From Streptomyces fildesensis (GTDB lineage Bacteria > Actinomycetota > Actinomycetes > Streptomycetales > Streptomycetaceae), in contig NZ_JAAIKO010000004.1 in the NCBI RefSeq assembly GCF_016107395.1, forward strand, positions 248,001 to 312,000: a DNA stretch of 64,000 nt, read 5' to 3'. The number at the start of each line of letters is the position of its first letter. Position 1 is the first letter of the stretch. The notes beneath the pieces are model-generated. The model was not told where the DNA came from and did not search any database. It saw nothing but the letters and a program-made list of their open reading frames with translations. A program made the translations under genes and the position numbers. Shown in pieces: positions 9,174 through 17,909 of the stretch.

Positions 9174-10121
9174 GTGAGGGACACACGAGAGAGCCGGCTT
9201 CTGCTGGTGCTGTTGATCGCGATCGCGTTCGCACTGATCACCGTGGACATCCGCGGCGGCGAACAGTCACCGATGGACGGCCCCCGACAGGCGGCGGCCT
9301 CGGCCTTCGGACCTGTCGAAAAGGGTGTGGCGTCCGCCGTCGACCCGGTCGGCAACGCGATCTCCGCGGTGCGCGACTCCGGGGGGCGGCACAGCACGAT
9401 CAGCCGCCTGGAACGCGAGAACGCGGAGCTCAAGCAGCAGCTCGGCAGCAAGGACATCACCCGCAACAAGGCCCGTGAACTGGACCAGCTCCTGAAGACC
9501 GCGGGAGCCGGCCAGTACGCGATCAAGGGCGCTCAGATCATCGCCATAGGAGCCGCCCAGGGATTTTCCTGGACGGTCACCATCGACGCCGGAAGCGCTG
9601 ACGGCGTCCTCCGCGACCAGACCGTCATCAACGGCGAAGGCCTGGTCGGACGGGTCACCACCGTCGGACCCTCCACCTCCACCGTGCTGCTCGCCAACGA
9701 CCCGGACTTCACCGTCGGGACCCGGATGGAGGGCTCGATGGAACTGGGCTTCGCGACCGGCCAGGGCGACCGGCCGATGCGCGTCCAGCTGCTCAACGGC
9801 AAGGCCAAGGTGAAGAAGGGCGACCGGCTGGTCACCTTCGGCTCGCAGGCCGGCAAGCCGTTCGTACCCGGCGTCCCGGTCGGCAGGGTCGTCGCGATCG
9901 ACCCGTCCGCGGGCAGCCTCACCCGTACGGTCCAGGTCGAGCCGTACGTCGGCTTCTCCCGGCTCGACATCGTCGGCGTCGTCGTCGAGGGCCCGCGCAC
10001 GGACCCGCGCGACAGTGTGCTGCCGCCGAAGCCCACGCCGTCGCCCACCGCGGCCAAGGTCGCCCCGCCGGCGCGGAAACCGGGCGCCACCCCTTCCGGT
10101 GCGCCCACCACCAGGAGCTGA
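9174..10121 (+). CDS. mreC: Rod-shape/spore-wall protein MreC
   Basis: 315 residues, bitopic, linking cytoplasmic MreB with periplasmic PBPs. One N-terminal membrane helix (LLLVLLIAIAFALITV), a coiled coil (about residues 75-105, ISRLERENAELKQQLGSKD), then the two beta-barrel domains typical of MreC. A proline/alanine-rich C-terminal tail of ~35 residues follows; such tails are variable in the family. GTG start; the GAGGAAGG site is somewhat far upstream. mreD begins 2 nt after the stop, so translation is probably coupled. Confidence 0.93.
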   Translation: MRDTRESRLLLVLLIAIAFALITVDIRGGEQSPMDGPRQAAASAFGPVEKGVASAVDPVGNAISAVRDSGGRHSTISRLERENAELKQQLGSKDITRNKARELDQLLKTAGAGQYAIKGAQIIAIGAAQGFSWTVTIDAGSADGVLRDQTVINGEGLVGRVTTVGPSTSTVLLANDPDFTVGTRMEGSMELGFATGQGDRPMRVQLLNGKAKVKKGDRLVTFGSQAGKPFVPGVPVGRVVAIDPSAGSLTRTVQVEPYVGFSRLDIVGVVVEGPRTDPRDSVLPPKPTPSPTAAKVAPPARKPGATPSGAPTTRS

Positions 10122-10123
10122 CC

Positions 10124-10753
10124 ATGCGACTCAACCGGATCCTGCTCTCCACCGTCCTGGTCGTCGTCGCGATGGTCGTCCAGGTCAGCGTGCTCGCCAG
10201 GCTGCACCTGCCCGGCGCGGTACCCGACCTGCTGCTGCTCACCGTGCTCGGCCTCGCGCTGACCTACGGCCACGTCGGCGGCTCACTCGTCGGCTTCGGC
10301 GCCGGCATGCTCGCCGACCTGGCACCGCCCGCCGACCACGCCGTCGGCCGGTACGCGCTCGTGCTGTGCGTCATCGGCTATCTGGCGGGCCTCGCCAAGC
10401 CCGAGACCGGGCAGCTGCGGACCGCCGCCATGCCGATGCTCGTCGTCGTCGCGGCGGCCATCGGCGGCACCCTGCTCTACGCGGGCGTCGGCGCCCTGGT
10501 CGGCGACACCGCCGGGGCCCATGTGGGTCTCGCCAAGCTGATCTTCACCGCGGCCGTCTACGACCTGCTGCTCGCCCCGTTCATCGTCCCGCTGGTCATG
10601 GCACTGGCCAGACGCTTCGACCACGACCCGCTCGCCGAGGACGCGGCCGGCGGCTACGGCAGCCGCATCGGCAGCCAGCGCGCCGGCCTGCTCGGCCGGG
10701 TCGGCCGCGGCAGCCGGGTCGGCTCCATCGCCAAGGGAGGCCGCAGGCTGTGA
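10124..10753 (+). CDS. mreD: Rod-shape/spore-wall membrane protein MreD
   Basis: 209 residues with five to six membrane helices over residues ~1-165, then a basic Gly/Arg-rich cytosolic tail. Identity rests on weak family similarity plus its fixed place between mreC and PBP2. It starts 2 nt after mreC. Confidence 0.9.
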   Translation: MRLNRILLSTVLVVVAMVVQVSVLARLHLPGAVPDLLLLTVLGLALTYGHVGGSLVGFGAGMLADLAPPADHAVGRYALVLCVIGYLAGLAKPETGQLRTAAMPMLVVVAAAIGGTLLYAGVGALVGDTAGAHVGLAKLIFTAAVYDLLLAPFIVPLVMALARRFDHDPLAEDAAGGYGSRIGSQRAGLLGRVGRGSRVGSIAKGGRRL

Positions 10754-10828
10754 GCGCCCGCCCTCCCCTGGCCTCCGGCACGGGGAACCCCACCGCCACG
10801 AATCCCGCGAGGAAGGCGCCGCGCGCCG

Positions 10829-13042
10829 ATGTCTAACATTCCCGAGACCGGCCGCACCTCCCGCGTCACGATCCGCCTGGTCATCCTGCAGATCCTCGTC
10901 TTCTCCCTGCTGCTCACCCTCGGCGGACGCCTGTGGTACCTGCAGATCCGCAACGGTGACGAGTACACCGAGAAGGCCGCCAGCAACCACATCCAGCAGG
11001 TCGTGACCCCCGCGGTCCGCGGGGCGATCCTGGACGCGCGCGGTGTGCCCATCGCCGACAACGAGACCCGGCTGGTGGTATCCGCCAGCCGCACCGAGCT
11101 GCTCAAGCAGAAGGACGACGGCAAGGCCGTCCTCACCCGGCTCGCCGCGGTGCTGGCCATGCCGCCCGCCGACGTCATCGCCAAGGTCCGGCTCTGCGAC
11201 GCCAAGACCCCCCAGCCCTGCTGGAACGGCTCGCCGTACCAGCCGATCCCGATCACCGACAAGGCCACCACCCAGCAGGCGCTGCAGATCATGGAGCGCC
11301 GCGAGGACTTCCCCGGTGTGACCGCGGAGCCGACCGCCGTCCGCCGCTACCCGGCGCCGAGCAAGGCCAACGCCGCACAGGTGCTCGGCTACCTCTCGCC
11401 CGTCACGGACGACGAGATCGCCTCCTCGCAGAAGAACGGCACGCCGCTGCTGCGCTCCGACCAGGTCGGCCGCTCCGGCCTGGAGCGCCAGTACGACGCG
11501 GCGCTGCGCGGTACGGCGGGCGTGACCCGCTACGAGGTGGACAACCTCGGCCGGGTGATCGGCCGGGCCGGTGACACGCCCGCGGAACCCGGCGCCAATC
11601 TGGTGACCAGCATCGACTCGCGCGTCCAGGCCGTCGCCGAGAAGGAGCTGAACGACGCGATGGTGGAGGCCCGCAAGACCTTCGACACCGTCACGGGCAC
11701 CAACTACAAGGCCGACTCGGGCGCGGTCACGGTCATGGACGTGCACACCGGCCAGGTCATCGCGATGGCCAGCGCCCCGACGTACGACCCGAACGCGTGG
11801 GTCGGCGGCATCTCGCCGGCCGACTACAAGCAGCTGACCGGCAAGGACTCGAACTACCCGCTGCTGAACCGGGCCATCCAGGGCCTGTCGGCGCCCGGCT
11901 CGACCTTCAAGGTGATCTCCACGTCGGCCGCCGTCAACGCCGGATACCCGCTCGACGGCGCCTACCCCTGCACCTCGTCGATGACCATCGGCGGCCGTGT
12001 GTTCAAGAACTTCGAGGGCGAGAGCTTCGGCGCGATCAACCTCGGCAAGGCGCTGGAGATCTCCTGCGACACCGTCTTCTACGGGCTCTCGTACAACCAG
12101 TGGCTCGCGGACGGCGGCACCAAGCCCAAGAACCCCAAGGACTTCTTCTACAAGACCGCCCACCAGTTCGGCCTGGGCGCCAAGACCGGCATCGACCTGC
12201 CGGGCGAGGTCAAGGGCCGGGTCCCGGACCGCCAGTGGAAGCAGGCCTACTTCGAGGCCAACGTGGACTACTGGTGCCGGGAGGGGAAGACCAACAAGCA
12301 GGACTACGCGACCCAGATCGCCCGCGAGAACTGCGTCGACGGCAATGTGATGCGCGCCGGTGACTCGGTGAACTTCGCGATCGGCCAGGGTGACACCCTC
12401 GTCACCCCGGTCCAGATGGCGCGGATCTACTCGGCCCTCGCCAACGGCGGCACGCTCTACCAGCCGACCATAGGGAAGGCGATCGTCAGCGCGGACGGCA
12501 AGACGATCAAGCCGATCGCGCCCAAGGCCACCGGCAAGCTGCCGGACAGCGCCGAGACCCTGAAGTACATCAACCAGGCCACCGCCGGCGTCATCACCAG
12601 CGGTACCGCCGCCTGGCGCTTCTCCGGCTGGCCGCAGGACAAGATCCAGCTGCACGCCAAGACCGGTACCGCCGAGGTCGACGGCAAGCAGACGACGTCC
12701 TGGCTGACGACGTACACCAAGGACTACGCGATCGTCATGACGATCTCGCAGGGCGGCACCGGCTCCGGCGGTTCAGGACCCGCGATCCGCAAGATCTACG
12801 AGGCGATGTACGGCATCCAGGCCAACGGCTCGATCGACAGCAAGAAGGCGCTGCTGCCGACCCCCGAGACGAAGCTGCCGAAGTTCGCCGACGACGGCTC
12901 CGTCGTCCGTGCCGTGTCCGCCGTCACCACCCTCGCCCCGTCGTCCGGCGCACCCTCCGCGCCCGCCGGCGGCCCGGTGCTCGCCGCGCTCGCCCCCGGC
13001 CGCGACGACAAGCTCCTGCTGGGCCGGAGGTACGTCTCATGA
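10829..13042 (+). CDS. mrdA: Penicillin-binding protein 2 (transpeptidase of the mre operon)
   Basis: 737 residues, class B PBP that cross-links peptidoglycan. Short cytosolic N terminus, one membrane helix (VILQILVFSLLLTLGGRLWYL), dimerisation domain (~60-260), transpeptidase domain with the SxxK serine in APGSTFKVIS, the SxN-equivalent SCD in LEISCDTVFY, and KTG in LHAKTGTAEV. A Pro/Ala-rich C-terminal extension (about 60 residues after the catalytic domain) is poorly conserved. AGGAAGG lies 12 nt before the ATG. The stop overlaps the rodA ATG by 4 nt, so the two are coupled. It pairs with RodA as the glycosyltransferase partner. Confidence 0.95.
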   Translation: MSNIPETGRTSRVTIRLVILQILVFSLLLTLGGRLWYLQIRNGDEYTEKAASNHIQQVVTPAVRGAILDARGVPIADNETRLVVSASRTELLKQKDDGKAVLTRLAAVLAMPPADVIAKVRLCDAKTPQPCWNGSPYQPIPITDKATTQQALQIMERREDFPGVTAEPTAVRRYPAPSKANAAQVLGYLSPVTDDEIASSQKNGTPLLRSDQVGRSGLERQYDAALRGTAGVTRYEVDNLGRVIGRAGDTPAEPGANLVTSIDSRVQAVAEKELNDAMVEARKTFDTVTGTNYKADSGAVTVMDVHTGQVIAMASAPTYDPNAWVGGISPADYKQLTGKDSNYPLLNRAIQGLSAPGSTFKVISTSAAVNAGYPLDGAYPCTSSMTIGGRVFKNFEGESFGAINLGKALEISCDTVFYGLSYNQWLADGGTKPKNPKDFFYKTAHQFGLGAKTGIDLPGEVKGRVPDRQWKQAYFEANVDYWCREGKTNKQDYATQIARENCVDGNVMRAGDSVNFAIGQGDTLVTPVQMARIYSALANGGTLYQPTIGKAIVSADGKTIKPIAPKATGKLPDSAETLKYINQATAGVITSGTAAWRFSGWPQDKIQLHAKTGTAEVDGKQTTSWLTTYTKDYAIVMTISQGGTGSGGSGPAIRKIYEAMYGIQANGSIDSKKALLPTPETKLPKFADDGSVVRAVSAVTTLAPSSGAPSAPAGGPVLAALAPGRDDKLLLGRRYVS

Positions 13043-14235
13043 CCGCCAACGGCTACACGATCCGCCGCTTCACCCCGGAACGCAGCACCCTGGGCAAACT
13101 GCTCGCCCGGGACTCGATACTGCGCCGGATGGACTGGGTCCTGCTGGGCTCCGCACTCGCGCTGTCGGCGATCGGCACGCTGCTTGTCTACTCGGCGACC
13201 CGCGGGCGCACCAACCTCACCCACGGCGACCAGTACTACTTCCTGCTGCGCCATCTGATGAACACCGGCATCGGCCTCGGCCTCGCCGCGGGCGTCGTGG
13301 CGCTGGGACACCGCCGGCTGCGCGGTGTCGTGCCGGTGCTCTACGTGATCTCGGTGCTGCTGATCCTGTCGGTGCTCAGCCCGCTGGGCACCACGATCAA
13401 CGGCGCGCACTCATGGATCGTGATCGGCGGCGGCTTCTCGCTGCAGCCGTCCGAGTTCGTGAAGATCACCATCATCCTGACCATGGCGATGCTGCTGTCG
13501 GCGCGGGTGGACGCGGGCGACCGCGTGCACCCCGACCACCGCACCGTCCTCCAGGCCCTGATCTGGGCCGCGCTGCCCATAGCGATCATCATGCTGATGC
13601 CGGACCTCGGCTCGGTGATGGTGATGGCGGTGATCATCCTCGGTGTGCTGCTCGCCTCCGGCGCCTCCAACCGCTGGGTGCTGGGCCTGATCTCGGCGGG
13701 CGCGGTGGGGGCCGCGCTGATCTGGCAGCTCGGCGTGCTCGACAAGTACCAGGTCGACCGGTTCGCGGCGTTCGCCAACCCCGCCCTGGACCCGGCCGGC
13801 GTCGGCTACAACACCCACCAGGCGCTCATCGCGATCGGCTCCGGCGGCCTGTTCGGCAAGGGGCTCTTCCACGGCAGCCAGACCACCGGCCAGTTCGTGC
13901 CCGAGCAGCAGACCGACTTCGTCTTCACCGTCGCCGGCGAGGAGCTCGGCTTCGCCGGGGCCGCCGCGATCATCGTCCTGCTCGGGCTGATCGTCTGGCG
14001 GGCCTGCGCGATCGCCCGCAGCGCCACCGACCTGTACGGCACGATCGTCGCGGCCGGCATCGTCGCCTGGTTCGCGTTCCAGGCGTTCGAGAACATCGGG
14101 ATGACGCTCGGCATCATGCCGGTCGCCGGCCTGCCGCTGCCCTTCGTGTCGTACGGCGGCTCGTCGATGTTCGCGATCTGGATCGCCATCGGACTGCTCC
14201 AGGCGGTCCGGATACAGCGCCCGATGTCCGCCTGA
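13039..14235 (+). CDS. rodA: SEDS glycosyltransferase RodA (Sfr)
   Basis: 398 residues, ten or so membrane helices. SEDS-family peptidoglycan polymerase that works with the class B PBP encoded just upstream; the gene in this position is called sfr in S. coelicolor. Typical stretches: NGAHSWIVIGGGFSLQPSEFVKI, PDLGSVMVM, GSGGLFGKGLFHGSQT, EQQTDFVFTVAGEELGF and PLPFVSYGGSSMFAIW. The ATG overlaps the PBP2 stop. A terminator follows 6 nt after the stop, ending the operon. Confidence 0.96.
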   Translation: MTANGYTIRRFTPERSTLGKLLARDSILRRMDWVLLGSALALSAIGTLLVYSATRGRTNLTHGDQYYFLLRHLMNTGIGLGLAAGVVALGHRRLRGVVPVLYVISVLLILSVLSPLGTTINGAHSWIVIGGGFSLQPSEFVKITIILTMAMLLSARVDAGDRVHPDHRTVLQALIWAALPIAIIMLMPDLGSVMVMAVIILGVLLASGASNRWVLGLISAGAVGAALIWQLGVLDKYQVDRFAAFANPALDPAGVGYNTHQALIAIGSGGLFGKGLFHGSQTTGQFVPEQQTDFVFTVAGEELGFAGAAAIIVLLGLIVWRACAIARSATDLYGTIVAAGIVAWFAFQAFENIGMTLGIMPVAGLPLPFVSYGGSSMFAIWIAIGLLQAVRIQRPMSA

Positions 14236-14240
14236 TCGCC

Positions 14241-14270
14241 GCCACCGGCCGGAACGAACCGGCCGGTGGC
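14241..14270 (+). terminator. Terminator of the mre operon
   Basis: Perfect 12-bp stem (14241-14252, 14259-14270) with a 6-nt loop, directly after rodA. Confidence 0.8.
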
Positions 14271-14283
14271 AAGGTACGCGCCA

Positions 14284-14312
14284 TTGCCCGCAGCGGAACC
14301 CGCGACTACGTT
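14284..14312 (+). promoter_or_regulatory. Promoter of the CYTH-CHAD gene, leaderless
   Basis: TTGCCC (14284-14289), 17 nt, TACGTT (14307-14312), then 6 nt to the ATG at 14319. One of the best -35/-10 pairs among the leaderless genes here. Confidence 0.6.
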
Positions 14313-14318
14313 CCCTTC

Positions 14319-15839
14319 ATGGGTAAGCGTGTGCGGGAGACCGAGCGCAAGTACGAAGCGGACGGCCGGTTCGAGCAGCCCGATCTCAGCGGGCTGCCCA
14401 AGGTCGTCAGCAGCTGTGACCTGGATCCGGCGGAACTCGACGCCGTCTATTTCGACACCGAGGACCTGCGCCTCGCGGCCCGCAGGATCACCCTGCGCCG
14501 CCGCACCGGCGGGGACGACGCCGGCTGGCATCTGAAACTGCCGACCACCGAGGCCGACACCCGCACCGAGGTGCACGCCCCGCTCGGACGCGCGACCCGC
14601 ACCGTCCCGAAGGACCTGGCCGCCGAGGTGGCCGTGCACACCCGGGGGCGGCGGCTGATCCCCGTCGTGCGGCTCAAGAACCACCGCGAGCGGCAGCATC
14701 TGCTGGACGCGGCGGGGGAGCCCCTGGCGGAGATCGCCCACGACCACGTCACCGCACAGCTGCTGGGAGCCGGCCCGGCGAGCAAGGCCCTGGCGATCAC
14801 CTGGACCGAGTTCGAGGTCGAACTCGTCGGCGGCAAGCCCGCGCTCCTGGACGCCGTCGAGCAGCGGCTGGCCGCCGTGGGACTGCACCTTTCGGACTCG
14901 CCCTCCAAGCTCGCCCGCGCCCTCGGCGACCGGCTGACGGCGGCGATCGTCCCGCCGGGACCGCCCGCCGAGATCCTCACCGCCGGGGACGCCGCGCTGG
15001 CCTATCTGTACGAGCAGCTGCGGGCCCTCATCGCCCTCGACCCCGAGGTCCGGCGGGCCGAGCCCGACGCCGTGCACCAGATGCGGGTCGCGGCCCGGCG
15101 GGCGCGCAGCGCCCTGAAGACCTTCCGCCGGGAGCTGGACCGGGCCGTGACCGACCCGGTCGGCGAGGAGCTGAAGTGGCTCGGCGCGGTGCTGGGCACG
15201 GAGCGCGACCGTGAGGTGCTGGCCGAGCGGCTGCAGGAGCGGCTCACGGAGCTCGCCCCGGACCTGATCGACGAAACGCTGCGCAGCCGGCTGCTCGCGG
15301 AAGGCACCAAGGCGCACGGCGAGACGCACGCCGCCGTGCTGCGGGTGCTCGGCGGCCCGCACTACTTCCAGGTGCTGGACACGGTCGAGGCACTCCTCTC
15401 GGACCCGCCGTACCTGGAGGGCGCGAAGGCGGCCGCGACGCCCGCGCTGCAGAAGGCCGTACGCCGGGACCACCGGCGGCTGCGGAGGCTCGTCGAGGCC
15501 GCCATGGCCGTCGAACGCGGCCAGGAGCGCGATCTGGCGCTGCACGAGGCCCGCAAGGCGGCCAAGCGCGCCCGCTACTGCGCCGAGGCCGCCCGCCCGG
15601 TGCTCGGCTCCCCGGCGAAGGAGCACACCGCCCGGATGAAGTCCGTCCAGCAGCTGCTGGGCGAGCACCAGGACAGCGTGATGTGCCGGGTCGCGATCGC
15701 CCGGCTGGCCGGGGAGGCCGTCGCGGCGGGCGAGAGCGCCTTCCCGTACGGCGCGCTCAGCCAGCTGGAGCGGGCCCGCGCGATCGAGGTGGAGGAGCAG
15801 CTCCCGGAGCGCTGGCGCGAGGCCGATCTCCGGCCGTGA
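14319..15839 (+). CDS. CYTH-CHAD domain protein (polyphosphate-related)
   Basis: 506 residues. The N-terminal CYTH domain carries the ExExK signature (RETERKYE, residues 6-10) and the acidic/basic tunnel residues of the triphosphate tunnel fold. The C-terminal CHAD domain (about 215-500) is helical with conserved His/Arg/Lys helices such as VHQMRVAARRARSALKTFR and LHEARKAAKRARYCAEA, which bind polyphosphate in characterised CHAD proteins. CYTH domains hydrolyse triphosphates, so an inorganic tri/polyphosphatase or polyphosphate-granule protein is likely. Start chosen from the promoter spacing; the long open frame upstream is read-through over rodA. Confidence 0.9.
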   Translation: MGKRVRETERKYEADGRFEQPDLSGLPKVVSSCDLDPAELDAVYFDTEDLRLAARRITLRRRTGGDDAGWHLKLPTTEADTRTEVHAPLGRATRTVPKDLAAEVAVHTRGRRLIPVVRLKNHRERQHLLDAAGEPLAEIAHDHVTAQLLGAGPASKALAITWTEFEVELVGGKPALLDAVEQRLAAVGLHLSDSPSKLARALGDRLTAAIVPPGPPAEILTAGDAALAYLYEQLRALIALDPEVRRAEPDAVHQMRVAARRARSALKTFRRELDRAVTDPVGEELKWLGAVLGTERDREVLAERLQERLTELAPDLIDETLRSRLLAEGTKAHGETHAAVLRVLGGPHYFQVLDTVEALLSDPPYLEGAKAAATPALQKAVRRDHRRLRRLVEAAMAVERGQERDLALHEARKAAKRARYCAEAARPVLGSPAKEHTARMKSVQQLLGEHQDSVMCRVAIARLAGEAVAAGESAFPYGALSQLERARAIEVEEQLPERWREADLRP

Positions 15840-15940
15840 TCCGGTGCGGCGCACGGCCGGGATTTCCACCGGGCGAAGGCGACTCCGAAGGCGCGCTAGT
15901 CTTGAGGGTCACCCCTGCCCGCTGATGAAAGACATCTCTG

Positions 15941-17866
15941 ATGCCTGTCGAGTCGGTCTTCCCCCGTCTGGAAGCGCTTCTCCCGCACGTCCAGAAGCCC
16001 ATCCAGTACGTCGGTGGGGAGCTGAACTCCACCGTCAAGGACTGGGACGCCTGCGATGTGCGCTGGGCGCTGATGTACCCGGACGCGTACGAGGTCGGCC
16101 TGCCCAACCAGGGCGTCATGATCCTTTACGAGGTGCTCAACGAGCGCGAGGGCGTCCTCGCCGAGCGCACGTACAGCGTGTGGCCCGACCTGGAGGCCCT
16201 GATGCGCGAGCACCAGGTTCCGCAGTTCACGGTCGACGCGCACCGTCCGGTCAAGGCGTTCGACGTGTTCGGCCTGAGCTTCTCCACCGAGCTCGGCTAC
16301 ACCAACATGCTCACCGCGCTGGACCTCGCCGGCATCCCGCTCAACGCCGCCGACCGCACGCTCGACGACCCGATCGTGCTCGCGGGCGGCCACGCGGCCT
16401 TCAACCCCGAGCCGATCGCGGAGTTCATCGACGCCGCGGTGATCGGCGACGGCGAGCAGGCGGTGCTGGCGATCACCGACATCGTCCGCGCCTGGAAGGC
16501 CGAGGGCCGTCCCGGTGGCCGTGACGAGGTGCTCTTCCGGCTCGCGAAGACCGGTGGGGTGTACGTCCCCAGGTTCTACGACGTCGAGTACCTGGAGGAC
16601 GGCCGGATCTCCCGCGTCGTCCCCAACCGCTCGGGCGTGCCGTGGCGGGTCTCCAAGCACACCGTCATGGACCTCGACGAGTGGCCCTACCCGAAGCAGC
16701 CGCTGGTCCCGCTCGCGGAGACCGTCCACGAGCGGATGTCCGTCGAGATCTTCCGCGGCTGCACCCGCGGCTGCCGTTTCTGCCAGGCCGGCATGATCAC
16801 GCGCCCCGTGCGGGAGCGAAGCATCACCGGCATCGGCGAGATGGTCGAGAAGGGCCTCAAGGCCACCGGCTTCGAGGAGGTCGGCCTCCTCTCGCTCTCC
16901 TCCGCGGACCACAGCGAGATCGGTGAGATCGCCAAGGGCCTCGCGGACCGCTACACGGAGGACAAGGTCGGCCTGTCGCTGCCCTCCACCCGGGTCGACG
17001 CCTTCAACATCGACCTCGCCAACGAGCTGACCCGCAACGGGCGCCGGTCCGGCCTCACGTTCGCCCCCGAGGGCGGCAGCGAGCGCATCCGCAAGGTCAT
17101 CAACAAGATGGTCTCGGAGGAGGACCTGATCCGTACGGTCGCCACCGCGTACGGCAACGGCTGGCGCCAGGTGAAGCTGTACTTCATGGTCGGGCTCCCC
17201 ACCGAGACCGACGAGGACGTCCTGCAGATCGCCGACATGGCGCGCAACGTCATCCAGAAGGGCCGCGAGGTCACCGGGCAGAACGACATCCGCTGCACGG
17301 TCTCCATCGGCGGTTTCGTCCCCAAGCCGCACACCCCCTTCCAGTGGGCGGGCCAGCTCGGCGTCGAAGAGACCGACGCCCGGCTCGCCAAGCTGCGGGA
17401 CGCCATCCGCAACGACAAGAAGTACGGCCGCAACATCGGCTTCCGCTACCACGACGGCAAGCCGGGCATCGTCGAGGGCATGCTCTCCCGCGGCGACCGC
17501 CGGATCGGCGCGGTCATCCGCGCGGTGTACGAGGACGGCGGCCGCTTCGACGGCTGGCGCGAGCACTTCAGCTACGACCGCTGGATGCGCGCCGTCGACA
17601 AGGCGCTCCCCGGCACCGGCGTCGACCTGGACTGGTACACCACCCGCGAGCGCACCGAGGAAGAGGTCCTGCCCTGGGACCACCTGGACTCGGGCCTCGA
17701 CAAGGACTGGCTGTGGCAGGACTGGCAGGAGTCGCTGGACGAGACCGAGGTCGAGGACTGCCGCTGGACCCCGTGTTTCGACTGCGGCGTCTGCCCCCAG
17801 CTCGACCTGGACATCCAGATCGGCCCGACGGGCAAGAAGTTGCTCCCGCTGACGGTCGTCAAGTAG
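15941..17866 (+). CDS. Radical SAM protein, TIGR03960-type (B12-binding-like N domain)
   Basis: 641 residues. N-terminal ~200 residues resemble a B12-binding-like alpha/beta domain. The radical SAM domain has the cluster motif CTRGCRFC (near residue 273), with AGMITRPVRERS following. The C terminus has a Cys pair in CFDCGVC. In many actinobacteria this protein is adjacent or fused to the DUF2344 (TIGR03936) protein; here that partner is at 22598. The reaction is unknown; a role in RNA or ribosome metabolism is suggested only by the constant proximity to RNase E/G and ribosomal genes. TAGTCT at 15897-15902 is a possible -10. Confidence 0.88.
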   Translation: MPVESVFPRLEALLPHVQKPIQYVGGELNSTVKDWDACDVRWALMYPDAYEVGLPNQGVMILYEVLNEREGVLAERTYSVWPDLEALMREHQVPQFTVDAHRPVKAFDVFGLSFSTELGYTNMLTALDLAGIPLNAADRTLDDPIVLAGGHAAFNPEPIAEFIDAAVIGDGEQAVLAITDIVRAWKAEGRPGGRDEVLFRLAKTGGVYVPRFYDVEYLEDGRISRVVPNRSGVPWRVSKHTVMDLDEWPYPKQPLVPLAETVHERMSVEIFRGCTRGCRFCQAGMITRPVRERSITGIGEMVEKGLKATGFEEVGLLSLSSADHSEIGEIAKGLADRYTEDKVGLSLPSTRVDAFNIDLANELTRNGRRSGLTFAPEGGSERIRKVINKMVSEEDLIRTVATAYGNGWRQVKLYFMVGLPTETDEDVLQIADMARNVIQKGREVTGQNDIRCTVSIGGFVPKPHTPFQWAGQLGVEETDARLAKLRDAIRNDKKYGRNIGFRYHDGKPGIVEGMLSRGDRRIGAVIRAVYEDGGRFDGWREHFSYDRWMRAVDKALPGTGVDLDWYTTRERTEEEVLPWDHLDSGLDKDWLWQDWQESLDETEVEDCRWTPCFDCGVCPQLDLDIQIGPTGKKLLPLTVVK

Positions 17867-17873
17867 CAACCGC

Positions 17874-17909
17874 AGCGGTCGGCATCGTCCTAGGACGATG
17901 CCGACCGCT
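17874..17909. terminator. Bidirectional terminator containing the ROK stop codon
   Basis: Perfect 17-bp inverted repeat (17874-17890, 17893-17909) with a 2-nt centre, making a near-continuous palindrome around CCTAGG. It separates the convergent radical SAM and ROK genes. The ROK stop codon (17890-17892) sits at the tip, so one arm encodes the last ROK residues. Confidence 0.8.
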
